A stretch of DNA of 64,000 nt from Sphagnum compactum (taxonomy: Eukaryota > Bryophyta > Sphagnopsida > Sphagnales), in assembly GCA_965153455.1 (NCBI GenBank), contig OZ234499.1, positions 5,776,515 to 5,840,514 of the forward strand, in the 5' to 3' direction. The translations under genes and the position numbers were made by a program. This document shows positions 36,910 to 48,292 of the stretch, piece after piece; the stretch's first letter is position 1, and each line of letters starts with the position of its first letter. The notes beneath the pieces were generated by a model. It ran no database searches. It saw nothing but the letters and a program-made list of their open reading frames with translations, and had not been told where the DNA came from.

Positions 36910-37970
36910 CGGCTCAATTAAATGTACTTAAGTTTTGCCCTTCTCCTCTGCAGAAAACCTTTGAGTAGAAGAACCTGTGTTCTCTCTGGTGGCCAAGGCT
37001 GGCAAGTTTGGACATTCTCTTGAATAATGACCCATCTCTCGACACTTGTAACATTGAATTGTCAACCGGTCCCTTTCCATGTTTCTGTTCTTATTAATCT
37101 TTGGCTGTAGTAAATGGAAGCTCAATTGGTTCATTTGATTAATCATCTGTTCCATAGCCGACTCCATGCACAAACTCACTTCTGGATGCTTTCGTAGTTC
37201 TAGTTCAATCAAAAATTGAACTACTTTCACCATGGATTGCGCAGTGGGTCGTGGAACTTCCTCCATGCTCACCTCCTTCTTTTCAGCCATCTCCGCTGCT
37301 TCATCAAATGTCACCCTTGTTCATATCTCACTTGTTGTCGCAACTCTGACAATAGACCAATGGTGAAATGTTCTAACACCAATGCATTGATTCCCGCAAA
37401 AGTTGGATCAATTCCTTCATGACCTTGAGGCCTAAGACACCCTTGGAATTTATTCTACAATGTCATTGTCCTCTCCTTATACTCTCTCACTGATTCTAAA
37501 GCCCCCTGCTTTAGTTGACTCAATTCAAATATTAAGTTTTAATAGACATTCTTCACAAAAAATTCCTTCACTAAGGCCTTAGTTATGTCATTCCATGATC
37601 CCTTCAATGCTTCTATCTATCGTTCAAACCAATGTGATGTTGTACCTTCCAACAATTTAAGAAAGAAATTAAGCCATTTTGCAACTGTTCTAAACCTCGT
37701 ACCAATACAAGTTCTTTTGTATTCCCTTAAAAACACTTCAGGATCTTCACCCTTACTTCCCCTGAAAATTGGGATAACCATGTTGATTCTTATTTTGTCT
37801 TATTAAAAATACACCAAACTAATTAATTTCTTTGACCAACTATCCCTTAGCTTTTACAACCTTTCCTCATAAATAAGGAAATTCCCAATGGCCCGAATTG
37901 CACTCGTAATAAAATTCTCCTTATCTTCTCGGTGTAAGTCTCTAAAAGGACCAGACATCTCCAACCTTGC
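36910..37970 (-). pseudogene. gag of the 6.9-kb gypsy element, with CCHC knuckle
   Basis: The retrotransposon capsid region reads FELSQLKQGALESVREYKER around 37,450-37,530 and is interrupted by stops. Downstream, 37314-36928 carries an intact zinc knuckle, CYKCREMGHYSREC (C-x2-C-x4-H-x4-C), at about 37,053-37,012. The capsid packages the element's RNA. Multiple stops make it non-functional. Confidence 0.82.
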
Positions 37971-38989
37971 AATTATCTTGTTTAAATGCCTAGATTGAAA
38001 GACAACATTTACAAGATCACAACCATCACGAGTATCAATGACGCCTCCACTTCACATGACATGCAAGTTATTGGTTCTAGCATAATCTAGAGTCGCATCC
38101 CTCTTCTTAAGCCAGATGAGTAAATGTTATTCTGGTGTGATTATCATTTGGCGTTACCTTGCAAGTTCTGGGTCAGGTTAAGGTCTAGATTCTTCCCGTC
38201 GTCTACGTAGTTGTGATACTACCACACTTGGTTCACCTACAGTTCCAAGCTCTTTAATAGGCCTTTCAACAAGTCTTTCAATAGGTGATCTTGGCTTAAT
38301 AACTCCTAATGTTAATGATGGGGTTTGTTGTCTTTTTTCTAAAAACTATGTACCAGGGGAATCAGAAGCCTCTCATAACATTGACATTAATGTTTTAGCT
38401 AAAACATTAATCCTAAAAATAAAACATATATTTCTTTTATTTCTTTCAAAAACCTACAACATTTTTTATATAAAAAGTTTCAAGGTTTCAACAAGGTCTA
38501 GCAAACATGAGCTTATTCATGAACGTTTACTATCCTTTATAGACTTATATTTACATTTTTTCATATGGCTTAACACGTGCCATTTTCTTTTCCTTTCTTG
38601 CTTGTAGCTTTTCTTTGCGAATCTTCTTAGATTCCCACTAATCCAACTCTAGTTCTTGCCTAGGATTACAAGTAATATCCAAAAGCAAGCTTGGGGTCAA
38701 AATAATGATTCGTGTTTATGGTCTTCATGATGTTGCTTTACGCGCCCAATCGTGCACCAAACTCAATTTGGCTTGCCTCTCGTAATCTCCATTGCCACAA
38801 GTTAAATATCTCCGCCCATGTTGTCAAATTTGTCCATGATTCAGGGATAAACAAATCACTTTGCATCTCTTGTTCTCAAACAAAACAATTAATTTGTTCT
38901 TTTCTTCTTCCTACGAAACTTTCAACAATAGAACTAAATTCCACAACATAAAGAACATAGACTCGGGTCCCGATTACAGAACCAAAAGA

Positions 38990-39535
38990 TGTGGAACACA
39001 AACGGGTTTAGAACCGAAACTATGTATGTTTATTACATAACTATGGAAATCTATGTTCTTGGTTGCAGAAATATTTCTTCACCTTTTTATTGTCTATGCA
39101 TAACTAGTATGCCACACCATTCTCCTACCATCAACTACACATAAACAACACCAAAACCTTTCAAAACTAAAATTTCGAATCCCTTCACAATTCTACTCCA
39201 ACAAACTTTACATTCATACAACAAAATCTTATTATCAAGTGAATGTCCTTTTCAAGGTCACTAACACCTACTTAAATATTATTCAAAAAGAAACTAACCA
39301 AGAAATTACCTAAAGTTTATACATCACATGGTTCCCCATGTGATTTCACATAAAATATTCAAAAGGAAACCAAACACATGGCTCCCATGACTTTCACATA
39401 AATTAATATGTGAAAGTCAATGCACCATGACCAAATTAAATTATGAAATCCTATTAACAAATAAATCACCAAACTTACCCACTAAAATAATTACATAGGT
39501 AATTGTTTAATTACATCAAGTTACAACTACACCAC
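38990..39535 (-). repeat. 5' LTR of the 6.9-kb gypsy element (546 bp)
   Basis: This is the upstream LTR. It holds about 58 bp more than its partner, around 39,353-39,411, including AAAAGGAAACCAAACACATGG, which echoes AAAAGAAACTAACCAAG earlier in the LTR. That suggests a local duplication after insertion or a deletion in the other LTR. Confidence 0.9.
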
Positions 39536-39803
39536 AAAAGTGGGGGGGGGGAAAAAACCCGCATTTCTTCCCATGCCCTAAACCGTAAAGGGTCACCATG
39601 TTCACACCAAGCCTCTAAGCTTTAGAAAGAATGTTTTTTTTAACTACCTTTCGGATTGGAAGATTCACTGGGTTATTTCTTTTTAGGTTTGAAAGATAAT
39701 TTACTTATATAATGATTAGTCTAGTGTATAGGGTGCAACTTGGGTATATAGGTACTAAATGAATATTACCAGTTGGCTATGACCTAAGACAATGCCAGCC
39801 TTA

Positions 39804-40177
39804 GAGCATCTCTAGTGGTGCTCAGTATGCAACCCTGCAAAAATATTTTTCACATCCAAGTTTTGTTATTTACTCTTTGCAACCCCACCCATAAAACTAA
39901 AACTGGGACAGCAAATTGGTAGTGAACTACTAATTGCCAACCACCGGGACCAATCATTATGATAGGCAAATTAGAAACACTAAGCAAAAGTCGAATCATA
40001 TTTATTACATTCTTTTGTACAGGTTCATAACTTTGTTGCACATTTTACCAACCACTGCAAACTTTGCAATTATACACTAAGCCAAAACAATTTCCCTGAG
40101 CCAAACCGGCATATTTTGACTGTTCTTCATCCAATTTTACTGTGCAGATCACATACTGAGCATTGCTGGAGATGCTC
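39804..40177. mobile_element. MITE with GAGCATCTC termini
   Basis: 374 bp flanked by TTA (39801-39803 and 40178-40180). The TIRs are GAGCATCTCTAGTGGTGCTC and, from the right end, GAGCATCTCCAGCAATGCTC, with further matching AGTATG. TTA duplications and GAGCATCTCCA-type ends are known from PIF/Harbinger-type plant MITEs. It lies 266 bp from the gypsy element. Confidence 0.85.
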
Positions 40178-40518
40178 TTATACAATTACCAGACTAGTAC
40201 GAGACTTGACATAATACCTATTCTATTTTGTGTTTTTGAGAATATTGTTCATAACCAAAGGGTTATGTAAAATATTTTCAATGGCCCAAATAGCTGTTAT
40301 AGAAAATAATTTAAAAAGCCCCAAATATCTAACCCTTGGCCTTGTGAACATTCTAATGACCAAGGTCCAAAGAGGCTAAAGGTTTCTCAAAAATTCTTAT
40401 GTGAAAGGATATGGAGCTGGGTTTTTTGGGAATGTTCTTCATAACATTGGAGGCGCCTAGACTCTTGGCAATGAAAAATATTTTCAAAATGTCTAAGCTT
40501 CTTATACTTGGACATAGG

Positions 40519-40555
40519 AATATTCTCATAACCAGGGTTATGAGAATATTTTGCA
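40519..40555. repeat. Perfect inverted repeat around ATTCTCATAACC
   Basis: AATATTCTCATAACC and GGTTATGAGAATATT face each other across a very short centre. A weaker version (GAATATTGTTCATAACC ... GGTTATGTAAAATATT) lies at about 40,232-40,276. Possibly ends of a small fold-back element. Confidence 0.65.
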
Positions 40556-42163
40556 CATGGGTTATGGTTAGTGTTAAGAGCCTTTTTGTTATTTCCATAG
40601 ACAATTCTTCTTTATTGCTTACCCAGAAAATCGATGGCCAAGGCTCATTGGTGCAACTTGTTAGTCATCACAGGTATCCTGGCAAATAACTGCACAAATT
40701 TAAATTAGCTATAAAAAGTCGATGACAAATTTTGGATTTTGGGAAATTAAAGCTACCATTCATATATTTCAAACAATTTAGCTTTTAAATTTAGATTTAA
40801 AAGAAAGCATCACCAACAATTTTTTTCCTTCCCCAAACTATAGAAAAGTATAAGGTAAGGCCCTGCTATCAAGGTATCAGGGAATTACTGGAGCATTGAG
40901 GTCAGAGTCTTGAGATTCACACAGTACTTTAGTCTAAGGTCAATTTCGCACAACACGAAATGTAACATCGAGAACTTTTCAAGGTTCTTATCACATGAAA
41001 TACACAAACTTGTTGAATATTTCACTTGTTAAATAAAATTATGTTGAATATTTCTTTTTTTAATTTAAAAAACCAAAAATCAATTTATTTTTTCCCAAAA
41101 AATCACCAGTTTTATACCAATGTTGGTGTTGTATATAAGGTTAGTTGGTATCAATATTGGTATGAACCAATGTTGGGTGAATATCATTTTTTTAATCCGC
41201 CAATTCTAATTTTTTAAATGTTTGTTAAAAATCAGGCTAGATCTTAAATTACTTTTTTTCAATTGTAATATCAATCAAAGATATCAATTTTTTTAAAAAA
41301 TCAAAATCCTAATCTCACATTTCTAGATATCTTAAAATTTAATATCTATCAATATTTTAAATGGTTATCCGAACCCAAATAGCAACCTTCAAGAATTATA
41401 TTACAAAGTTATAAATTACAAATTACATTTCCACCAATTCACCTTGCTCAAACTCACCTTCATATTATTTCAGCTTTTTTTCCAAAAAGGAATCAACTTA
41501 TCAACTCTATTAAGTTAAAAGGTAAAAAACAACCCACTTTAAGATCGTTTGGCTAGTTCTTATTTATAAATGTTAACTTATCTAAATTATATGTATTGCA
41601 ACCTATATCTCGTCAAATGCATCAATATCCTAGCCAAGGAAAAACCTCTTAATTTCAATTTGAAATCTCACAATCCTAAGGATACGATGGGCATACAAAA
41701 TATGAGTTGAAAACAAGGATTCATATTTTCCCCACCACTCCAAAAGACATTTAATGATACCTCCAAAACATTTGCAATTTTCTATTCACCTATTCCTTGG
41801 CTGGCTCATCGGTCTGAACAATCATTTCAAATATGTGTGCTTAACTAATCTCATGGGCATTGGTTACTTTTTTTATGCCTTGCATGTAGTAATTACCATG
41901 GCCTTGAAACTAAAAGAAAAATTTGGAATGGAGAAAAAATATTAACAATGATTTAAGAAACATTCAAGTTGAAGGCAAGGGCAAACGACTAGTAATCTTC
42001 AATAATGTTTGGTGATTGAAATATAAAACAATTGTTGCCCTAAATTGCAATGCTTCATGGAACAATATGATTTTATTTGCAAACTTGTGGGAATAGATGA
42101 ATTATCAACATAACAACCTATAAATTCTGCAAAAAAAAACATTTACACAAAAAAAACAAAAAA

Positions 42164-42190
42164 ACACACACACACACACACACACACACA
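42164..42190. repeat. (CA)n microsatellite
   Basis: About 13 CA units following A-rich sequence. Confidence 0.9.
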
Positions 42191-44584
42191 ATGTTTGAAA
42201 ACAAAACTTAGTTTTCATTGAAATTTTCAATTTTCTTGGCCTCAAATCAACTTCAATGCAATCCTTGTTTCATTCCTACCAACCTTTATCCAATTTCTTT
42301 TGGCTAAGTGATGCATTTTTGTAAATATATTTGGGTAAACTTGATGGAAACATATTTAAGGCCTTTACAGGCCTTTACAAACTTTTTCATCACTAGTGGC
42401 ATATTGACAAGCTTTGTAAAAAACATGCCCAAATCATGTTCCTTGAAAGTTGTCCTCCAAACTTAAAGCTTCACATTTGACAACAAACTTGAAAACACTT
42501 GTCATTGTGTTCAAACTTGAACCCTTGTATTTAACATATGCTATAATTTTAATTTTTAGTCATATTCATCCAAAAGATTGACCAATTTTTTTGCTAATGG
42601 ATGTCTTGTGTTTCAAAAACCTCAAATAAACCAAGAATAACATGCTTTGCCTTTCAATCAAATTCTTTAAAAGTTATGACCAAGGCAAGCACATCATAAG
42701 CACTTGGACATTCATAGATCAAAACTAGCAATGGTAGAATGACACTCTTCAAACAAAAGCAAAACATAAGTTTATTTGATTTTTTCCACTAAGCCAAGCA
42801 AAACATCATGTGAAAGAAACTTTTGTGAAAAGAACTAGATTCAAGGACATAAATGAAAGATTAACTACTTTAGCCACACACTTTGAAAAATGTAAGATTC
42901 TCCAAAAACTTTGTTGCCCCACATCATCCTTTTGGAAAGTCTCAAGTTGGAGGCAAAAAAATCAGAAATGGATGAACTAGATATATTTGCTCTTTTTCTA
43001 ATAAGTTGCTTCTCCAAACTTCTTTTCCAAATTTTCATAAAGTTTCTAAATGGTTTACATGCACATATTTTGTCAGACATGTTATTCCATTTTTCTTGTA
43101 AGAAAATATTATACCTTTTTTTTATTTTTTTTGGGTTAAAAGAAAACACAAGATTAGAATAACACAACATACAAAGTGCATTAATTGTCATTCACAAAAG
43201 AAACAAAAAGATTAACATAAAACATTCGTATTAAATGGCCTCCATTTTTTCCTTTAGGAATGAAATAGTTCTAACCTTTTCTTCATTTTTTCTTCATCAT
43301 TACTTTCTTTAATCATAAACTTGGGACCTCTTGAGTTTTTTGCATTATTCATGGAGTTAAAAGTGATAACTTTCATCACATATAAATGATTGGCATCAAC
43401 AATCCACCCATAATCACAGACTCTATTAGCTTTGCAAGCCAACAAGTATCACCAAATGAGAAATCAAGTATGTCAAAAGCTTAACACACTTTATTACATG
43501 TTTAGCTTTTTGTGCCATCGAGGAATTTCTACCCTTCACTTATCACCCCTCCCGTAGGATGTTAAGGAAAGTTGCATGTGTGCCTAGAAAGTTAATAGTT
43601 TAAGGTTGGTTGTAACTAAAATTAACTATACAAGTATATTTGCTCATGACCATTTCTTCAAACCATTCTTAGAATCAAGGATTCTTATCATTTAGTAGAT
43701 CCAAGCATCCATAATCTCTTTTGCATTCATTAAGGATTTTTGCAAGTAGCCATATATGTGAGGCTATGTAGATGCCCACTTTCATGGAAGATGGAAGACT
43801 CTTTCATTTAGGTTTGAAAATGATCTTATATATTATGTTTGTATGGTGATGTGATATTATATGTGAATTTATGAGGTACATTACATATTTGTTCATACAT
43901 TTGTCGTTCATTTACAATTGCACTTGATATAGACCTACTGTTTTTACAGTCTTGTTCCTTTCTACATTCTTCTCCATCTTCTCTTCAACATCTATGTTAG
44001 AAATTAAAACTATTCACACTCCCGAAGGAATTAATGTGGTAAATCTTTTTTTCCCAATCTTTTTCAACTTAAAAACGAAATCATTAACAAATATTATGAT
44101 GCTAAAATGAAATATCCATTTAACATACCAATTATATGTGTCTGATTCAGCTTAGCCTTATAAACTGATACCAAAATTTAGCAATGTGTTGAAAAATTTA
44201 TATCCGATTTTAGTGATATGCTTCAAATATATGTACATGTGAGAAGTTTGACATCTTTTGTTTCCATGATTCAAGTGGACATAAACCTTAGATCAGATCA
44301 TGCCATGTCGATGAAGGTTGCTGCTACTAAAGTTTAAAAAGAGTTATTAATATGAATGTTAATAATATATAAACATGTCAGATTACCTTCTGTTGTGACT
44401 GTAGTTGGAGATGGCATACCTCATGATAATGTGTTAGTATACACAGCCCTTCACTTTCATAGATCCCTCTCATGATTTGTGAAGACCTGCCAAAATATTT
44501 AGTGTATTTAGACAGGCTTGTTCTACACCCAAATTTGATTTTTCTGAAATATCATAGTACATTCTGTTTTATGGAGTTAACTTA

Positions 44585-44856
44585 ACTCCTGATTTTCCAG
44601 CAAAATATGATCTTTCTGCTTTTTGAAGGTATGTGTCTTCCATTTTTTCACGAATTTCAGCAGGTTTTGTTACATGGGGTTAAGGCCTCAGTTGAGGGCA
44701 AGTATTAGAAGTAGGTCCATACTCCTGATTTTCCAGCAAAATGTGATCTCTCTGCTTTTTGAGAGTATGTGTCTTCCATTTTTTCACGAATTTCAGCAGG
44801 TTCTGTTACATGGGGTTAAGGCCTCAGTTGAGGGTAAGCATTAGAAGTAGGTCAAT
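44585..44856. repeat. Two-copy 136-bp tandem duplication
   Basis: Units at 44585-44720 and 44721-44856 are about 95% identical by eye: ACTCCTGATTTTCCAGCAAA, TGTGTCTTCCATTTTTTCAC, GGGGTTAAGGCCTCAGTTGA. Because 136 is not a multiple of 3, the short reading frames over it are shifted between copies and are not evidence of a protein. Confidence 0.9.
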
Positions 44857-44969
44857 ACTCGGCTACCGCTTTTGTATGGACTTTTCTTCTGGTAAAATAC
44901 CCTCTTCAGGCCTTTACCTTGCACTTATGAAAAAAAAGGGGGGTGATACGTCTCTGATAGCTCTCTGAT

Positions 44970-45067
44970 TTACGGTGGCCAAGTGGGAAGTGTAAAATAT
45001 TATAGATGTTTATTTGACTTACGGTGGGCAAGTGGGAAGTGTAAAATATTATAGTTGTTTATTTGAC
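44970..45067. repeat. Two-copy 49-bp tandem duplication
   Basis: TTACGGTGGCCAAGTGGGAA and the following GTGTAAAATATTATAG block start at 44970 and again at 45019 with two substitutions. Confidence 0.9.
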
Positions 45068-45326
45068 TGGATTTTTTGGAGTACAGCCGAGTGGAAAGGC
45101 TTCAAGCCAATACCACATAATTTGGTGGTCAAACTGACTGAGGACTAGAATGACATACCCCAAACAAAACATATGTAAATAAATCATAGAAGCTAACTAT
45201 GATTCTATTGAAGCTGTGCACCCAAACACACCATTCTACTTTATAAAAGATTTTATCAACTTATTCCACAGTGACATTACATTTGAGTTCTTAACTCAAC
45301 TTTTACTGTCACATTACAAAGCTCTG

Positions 45327-45334
45327 TTTTATTC
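45327..45334 (-). terminator. Candidate poly(A) signal of the ASR-like gene
   Basis: The minus strand carries AATAAA about 215 nt after the stop codon. It is the nearest canonical hexamer I see. Confidence 0.3.
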
Positions 45335-45545
45335 AGGTTCTGTCCACATAACTGCAGAACAACCAACAACTAGTACTGTACTAAAACGCTTATGTACCAA
45401 CGATAAGAACGTTATGCAGTAGACGATGATGCACTTGGAAAAGTTGCATTCTATCTGCTAGCTAGCTACTGGGATTTTTGTAGTAGCTGGCTATACCCAT
45501 TTACATGCTGACATTTTGCAACAAGCAGCAGTTCGCTGCAAGTCT

Positions 45546-46739
45546 TTAAAAGAAGCTATGCTTCTTCTCCCCAGTAGCTTCTTCACCTTTCTTCTTCTCA
45601 TGGTGCTTGTAACCCTATAACATCCCATCCAGATCATTGCCATCCCCAACAACCCAAACAAAGATTAGACTTTTGGGAAAAGAAGTTGAAAATCTACTTG
45701 TACACTAACCGAATTAAGGATGATTAGATTTTTGGGGGCAAAAAAAAAAAAAGATTCAAATCTACAATACTAAGGTTCTCAAAGAGATTGGATTTTTGGA
45801 AAAAGAATTGCATCTACAATAATACTGGGTAAGTACTTAGGCTTCCTCTATAACTACTTTAACAGCAGTGCTTCAACAACAATTTTGAATGTTGAAGAAA
45901 ATTTGTCAGGACTTGGTGCATTTTGTGAAACTTCTTTGTACATATCTTACCTCGTAGCCAACAGCAGCCACGCCGAGCCCTGCTGCTAACTCCTCCTCGA
46001 TTTTGTGTCTTCTATGCTTCTTTTCTTCAGCGGTCAAGTTGGGATCCTGCTCAACCTCTTGCTGCAACCACCCACATAACTCAGATTCAATTGCGCAGTA
46101 CACAAATATTCTGACCTTTGCACGTACGTCAACAATGCAAATCTGAACAAGAGATTAGCTTGAACCGGTCGCACAACAAAAGATCAAGTTGATGAGCAAT
46201 TTCAAAACCGTGAAACCATTTTTTTCCTCAAATGCTCACTGGGCAGTGAACGGCAATTCCACTCACATCACAAATAAGAAGAACCCAATTCTCTACGTAC
46301 ACTAAGTCACTAAGATAATCTCTTCAAAACCCCAAGTCTAAACATTTCTCTTTATACTCAGATATATTGGTCTCTTATGAGTCCCCCGTGAAAGAAAGAC
46401 ATTGCATGTCAAAACTGGAGACTGTGTTGGGGTGTTAAGAATTTTTCAGACTAGTCTATTGGATTGTGCAGGTGATTACATGATCCAAGTTATGAAAGAG
46501 CAAAGAGATAAAATTTGATAAGGAGGGGGGGGTGTGGAAAGAAATAACAAATGGGTGATATCAAAATGATGAGAAAAGCAAGCAGCTGCAACAGAACGTA
46601 CAAATTTCTGCTGTTTGATGGCCTCCTGGTCGGATCCTCCGGCCTGTTGCTGGTTAAACCCCCCTTGGCCGCCACCAACCAGGTTGGGATCCTGAAACTG
46701 GTCTCCTCCGTATCCTCCCTGGGCACCATAGTCAGCCAT
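45546..46739 (-). CDS. ASR-like (ABA/water-deficit-stress) small hydrophilic protein, 3 exons
   Basis: Exons on the minus strand: 46739-46602, 46061-45951 and 45614-45546 (stop included). Both introns (540 and 336 bp) are GT-AG and phase 0, giving 318 nt and 105 aa. Residues 1-46 are Gly/Gln/Asp-rich and probably disordered. Residues 52-92 resemble the ABA/WDS (ASR) domain: KKHRRHKIEEELAAG, then GVAAVGYEGYKHHEKKK, matching the HKIEEE-alanine-rich-HHEKKE pattern of ASR proteins. The C-terminus is Lys/Glu/His-rich and ends SFF. The N-terminal His cluster and one half of a typical ASR domain are missing, so this is a short or divergent member. The family acts in drought and ABA responses as a chaperone-like or DNA-binding protein; that role is inferred here. 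A TATA box and an ABRE-type motif lie upstream. It could instead be another LEA-like hydrophilin. Confidence 0.72.
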
Positions 46740-46975
46740 GTTTGCTTGTAAGAAAATGGGGGTGTGTGTACACAACACTGGAACTCTCAACCGAAGATTT
46801 CTTCTTCACTTGAATTCTGCAACCACAAACTAGACCCCAAGTTTCTGAAACCTTCTTCACTAGCGATCAGCAGCAGCTGTGTCCGTTCTTCACTGCAAGT
46901 ACTTAGATGAGATTGCGTAGTAGAAAAATTTGGAATGCTCGATGAGATGAGTTATGCTTCCTGAAATCGATCCCT

Positions 46976-46984
46976 CTTTATATC
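46976..46984 (-). promoter_or_regulatory. TATA box of the ASR-like gene
   Basis: The minus strand reads GATATAAAG here, about 240 nt upstream of the ATG at 46739. That predicts a transcription start near 46,950 and a leader of about 210 nt. Confidence 0.55.
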
Positions 46985-47028
46985 ATCGTCGATTCCTGAC
47001 TGCCTAGGCCCCTACTTTTCTACATGGG

Positions 47029-47038
47029 CGCCACGTCT
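47029..47038 (-). promoter_or_regulatory. ABRE-like element (ACGTGGC) upstream of the ASR-like gene
   Basis: The minus strand reads AGACGTGGCG, containing the ACGTGGC core bound by ABF/AREB bZIP factors. It lies about 50 bp upstream of the TATA box, a position typical of functional ABREs. It fits the ASR-like identification, though one ABRE without a coupling element is weak evidence of ABA response. Confidence 0.5.
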
Positions 47039-47204
47039 TTGGCCAAACCTGAGATCTCAGATCTGCTCATCACCACAGCAGCACAATTGTAGTAAATTTT
47101 CTGGCTTGTCGAAATTATGGATTCTAATTAGGCGTGTGTGTGATCTCTCGGCTGGTGCAGCTTCTTTGCAACCAGAAATGAGAACTACCAGTTCACCTAC
47201 AAGT

Positions 47205-48292
47205 CAGCAATTTTGTTTACCAATTGCCCGGTTGGTCTGGTGGGTTAGTTACAAACTATTGGTTTTGGGTTCCAGATGGTTAGTAAAAATCAACCAGGAA
47301 CCAGTTCCAGAACTACTTTCAAGATGAGAATTGGAACTAGCAAGCAATTTTGTTTACAAATTGTTGGGCAGTTGCTCAGTTGGTCTCATGGGTTGGATAT
47401 AGAACCAGTGTTGTGCGGGTATTGATTTTTAGAAGAGAACATATTACGGTCCTGGGCCCTGGCAGGTTAGAACCAGTGTTGCACATGTGGGTATTGATTT
47501 TTAAAGAGAACATATGATCCTGCGTATTCTATATTTGAAAACTTTTGGGTACAGTGTTCAATTTATTTTTCCTAACTCATGGTAGTTATCGGGTATAAGG
47601 GTTTTAGGGTTGTCGAAATGCATGCAGTTTCAAGTATGATTAGGATTTTGAGTTATGATTTCAAAGAGAGACACATACACCAAAAAAATTGAGATTAAAA
47701 AAAAAAATTGTAGTTTGAACAGACAAAAATCAAAGCACATTCATACACTAGAAAAATTAGTTAAACAGAAATTGGAGCTCACAACTTATACACAAAGAGG
47801 AAACTCAGACACACAAATTCAAAATGACAAGAGAAACCCTAAATCTTAATAATACTCATCACCTCAGACACTGAAACTAGGGTAAAAATTTTAAGAGTTT
47901 ACTCCATCGCAAATAGGCGGAAAAAAAAAGTCTTGGGTTTTATTCCAAGATGAAAGTCTAGATCAAGTTCTTAATATTTAGATCCGGTCAGGTTCTTGGT
48001 ACCTAAATCCATAATCATCAATTTTTTACTAACACTTGGTCCAGGTACCCACACAACACTGCTGCTTAGAACTGTTGGTTTTGGTTCTGACTAGTAAAAC
48101 TTGACCAGGAACCTGTTCCAGAACTAATTTCAAGATGATACTCAGAAGTAGCAATTTACCAAAAGTAGCGCGGTTGCCTGCCTGCCTGGTTGGTCTGCTG
48201 GCTTAGAACTAACTATCTATCTCAGTTCTGGTTGGTAAAACCGGACTGAGAACTGGTTCTAGAACTAATTTCAAGACAAGAATCCAAACAGG
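47205..48292. repeat. Three-copy ~140-bp diverged tandem array, middle copy interrupted
   Basis: Units begin with AGCAA...TTTACC/A motifs at about 47205, 47338 and 48151. They share a GGTTGGTCTG-type block, a TTGGTTTTGG-like block, GGAACC(A/T)GTTCCAGAACTA and TTTCAAGATGA. The middle unit is split by the hAT-like insertion (47406-48064). The array is rich in GAACC/GGTTC motifs and lies just upstream of the ASR-like promoter. Confidence 0.75.
47474..48064. mobile_element. Small hAT-like insertion inside a tandem array
   Basis: Left end CAGTGTTGCACATGTGGGTA; the right end, reverse-complemented from 48061, is CAGTGTTGTGTGGGTACCTG. The flanks GTTAGAAC (47466-47473) and CTTAGAAC (48065-48072) look like an 8-bp duplication with one mismatch and a 3-bp offset at the right end. 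A duplicate of the left end (CAGTGTTGTGCGGGTATTG) lies at 47406, so the left terminus plus flank was tandemly duplicated (about 68 bp apart). No coding. Confidence 0.62.

Larger units (their letters stand above)
32636..39535 (-). mobile_element. Complete but inactivated Ty3/gypsy LTR retrotransposon (6.9 kb)
   Basis: Flanked by direct repeats at 32636-33123 and 38990-39535, both beginning TGTGGAACACAAACGGGTTT and ending CATCAAGTTACA, and by the 4-bp duplication ACTA (32632-32635 and 39536-39539). Coding order on the minus strand is gag, protease, RT, RNase H, integrase, the Ty3/gypsy order. A purine-rich tract (TTTGGGAGTGA on the minus strand) abuts the 3' LTR. A candidate primer binding site starting TGG lies just inside the 5' LTR at about 38,985. 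The LTRs differ at many positions (around 7% over the first 330 bp by eye), so insertion is old. Every enzyme domain is damaged. Confidence 0.92.
40181..44584. other. AT-rich non-coding stretch
   Basis: Holds the inverted repeats near 40,232-40,555, the (CA)n run and only short frames. Around 41,150-41,185 a CCAATGTTGGGTGAATATCA stretch resembles a hAT terminus, but no partner end was found. Confidence 0.5.

Noticed and set aside
38970-38989. Naming the tRNA primer of the gypsy element
   Set aside because: A TGG-starting site is present next to the LTR, but I cannot match it confidently to a tRNA 3' end.
41150-41185. Another hAT terminus (CCAATGTTGGGTGAATATCA)
   Set aside because: No matching inverted end or flanking duplication was found within the nearby sequence.
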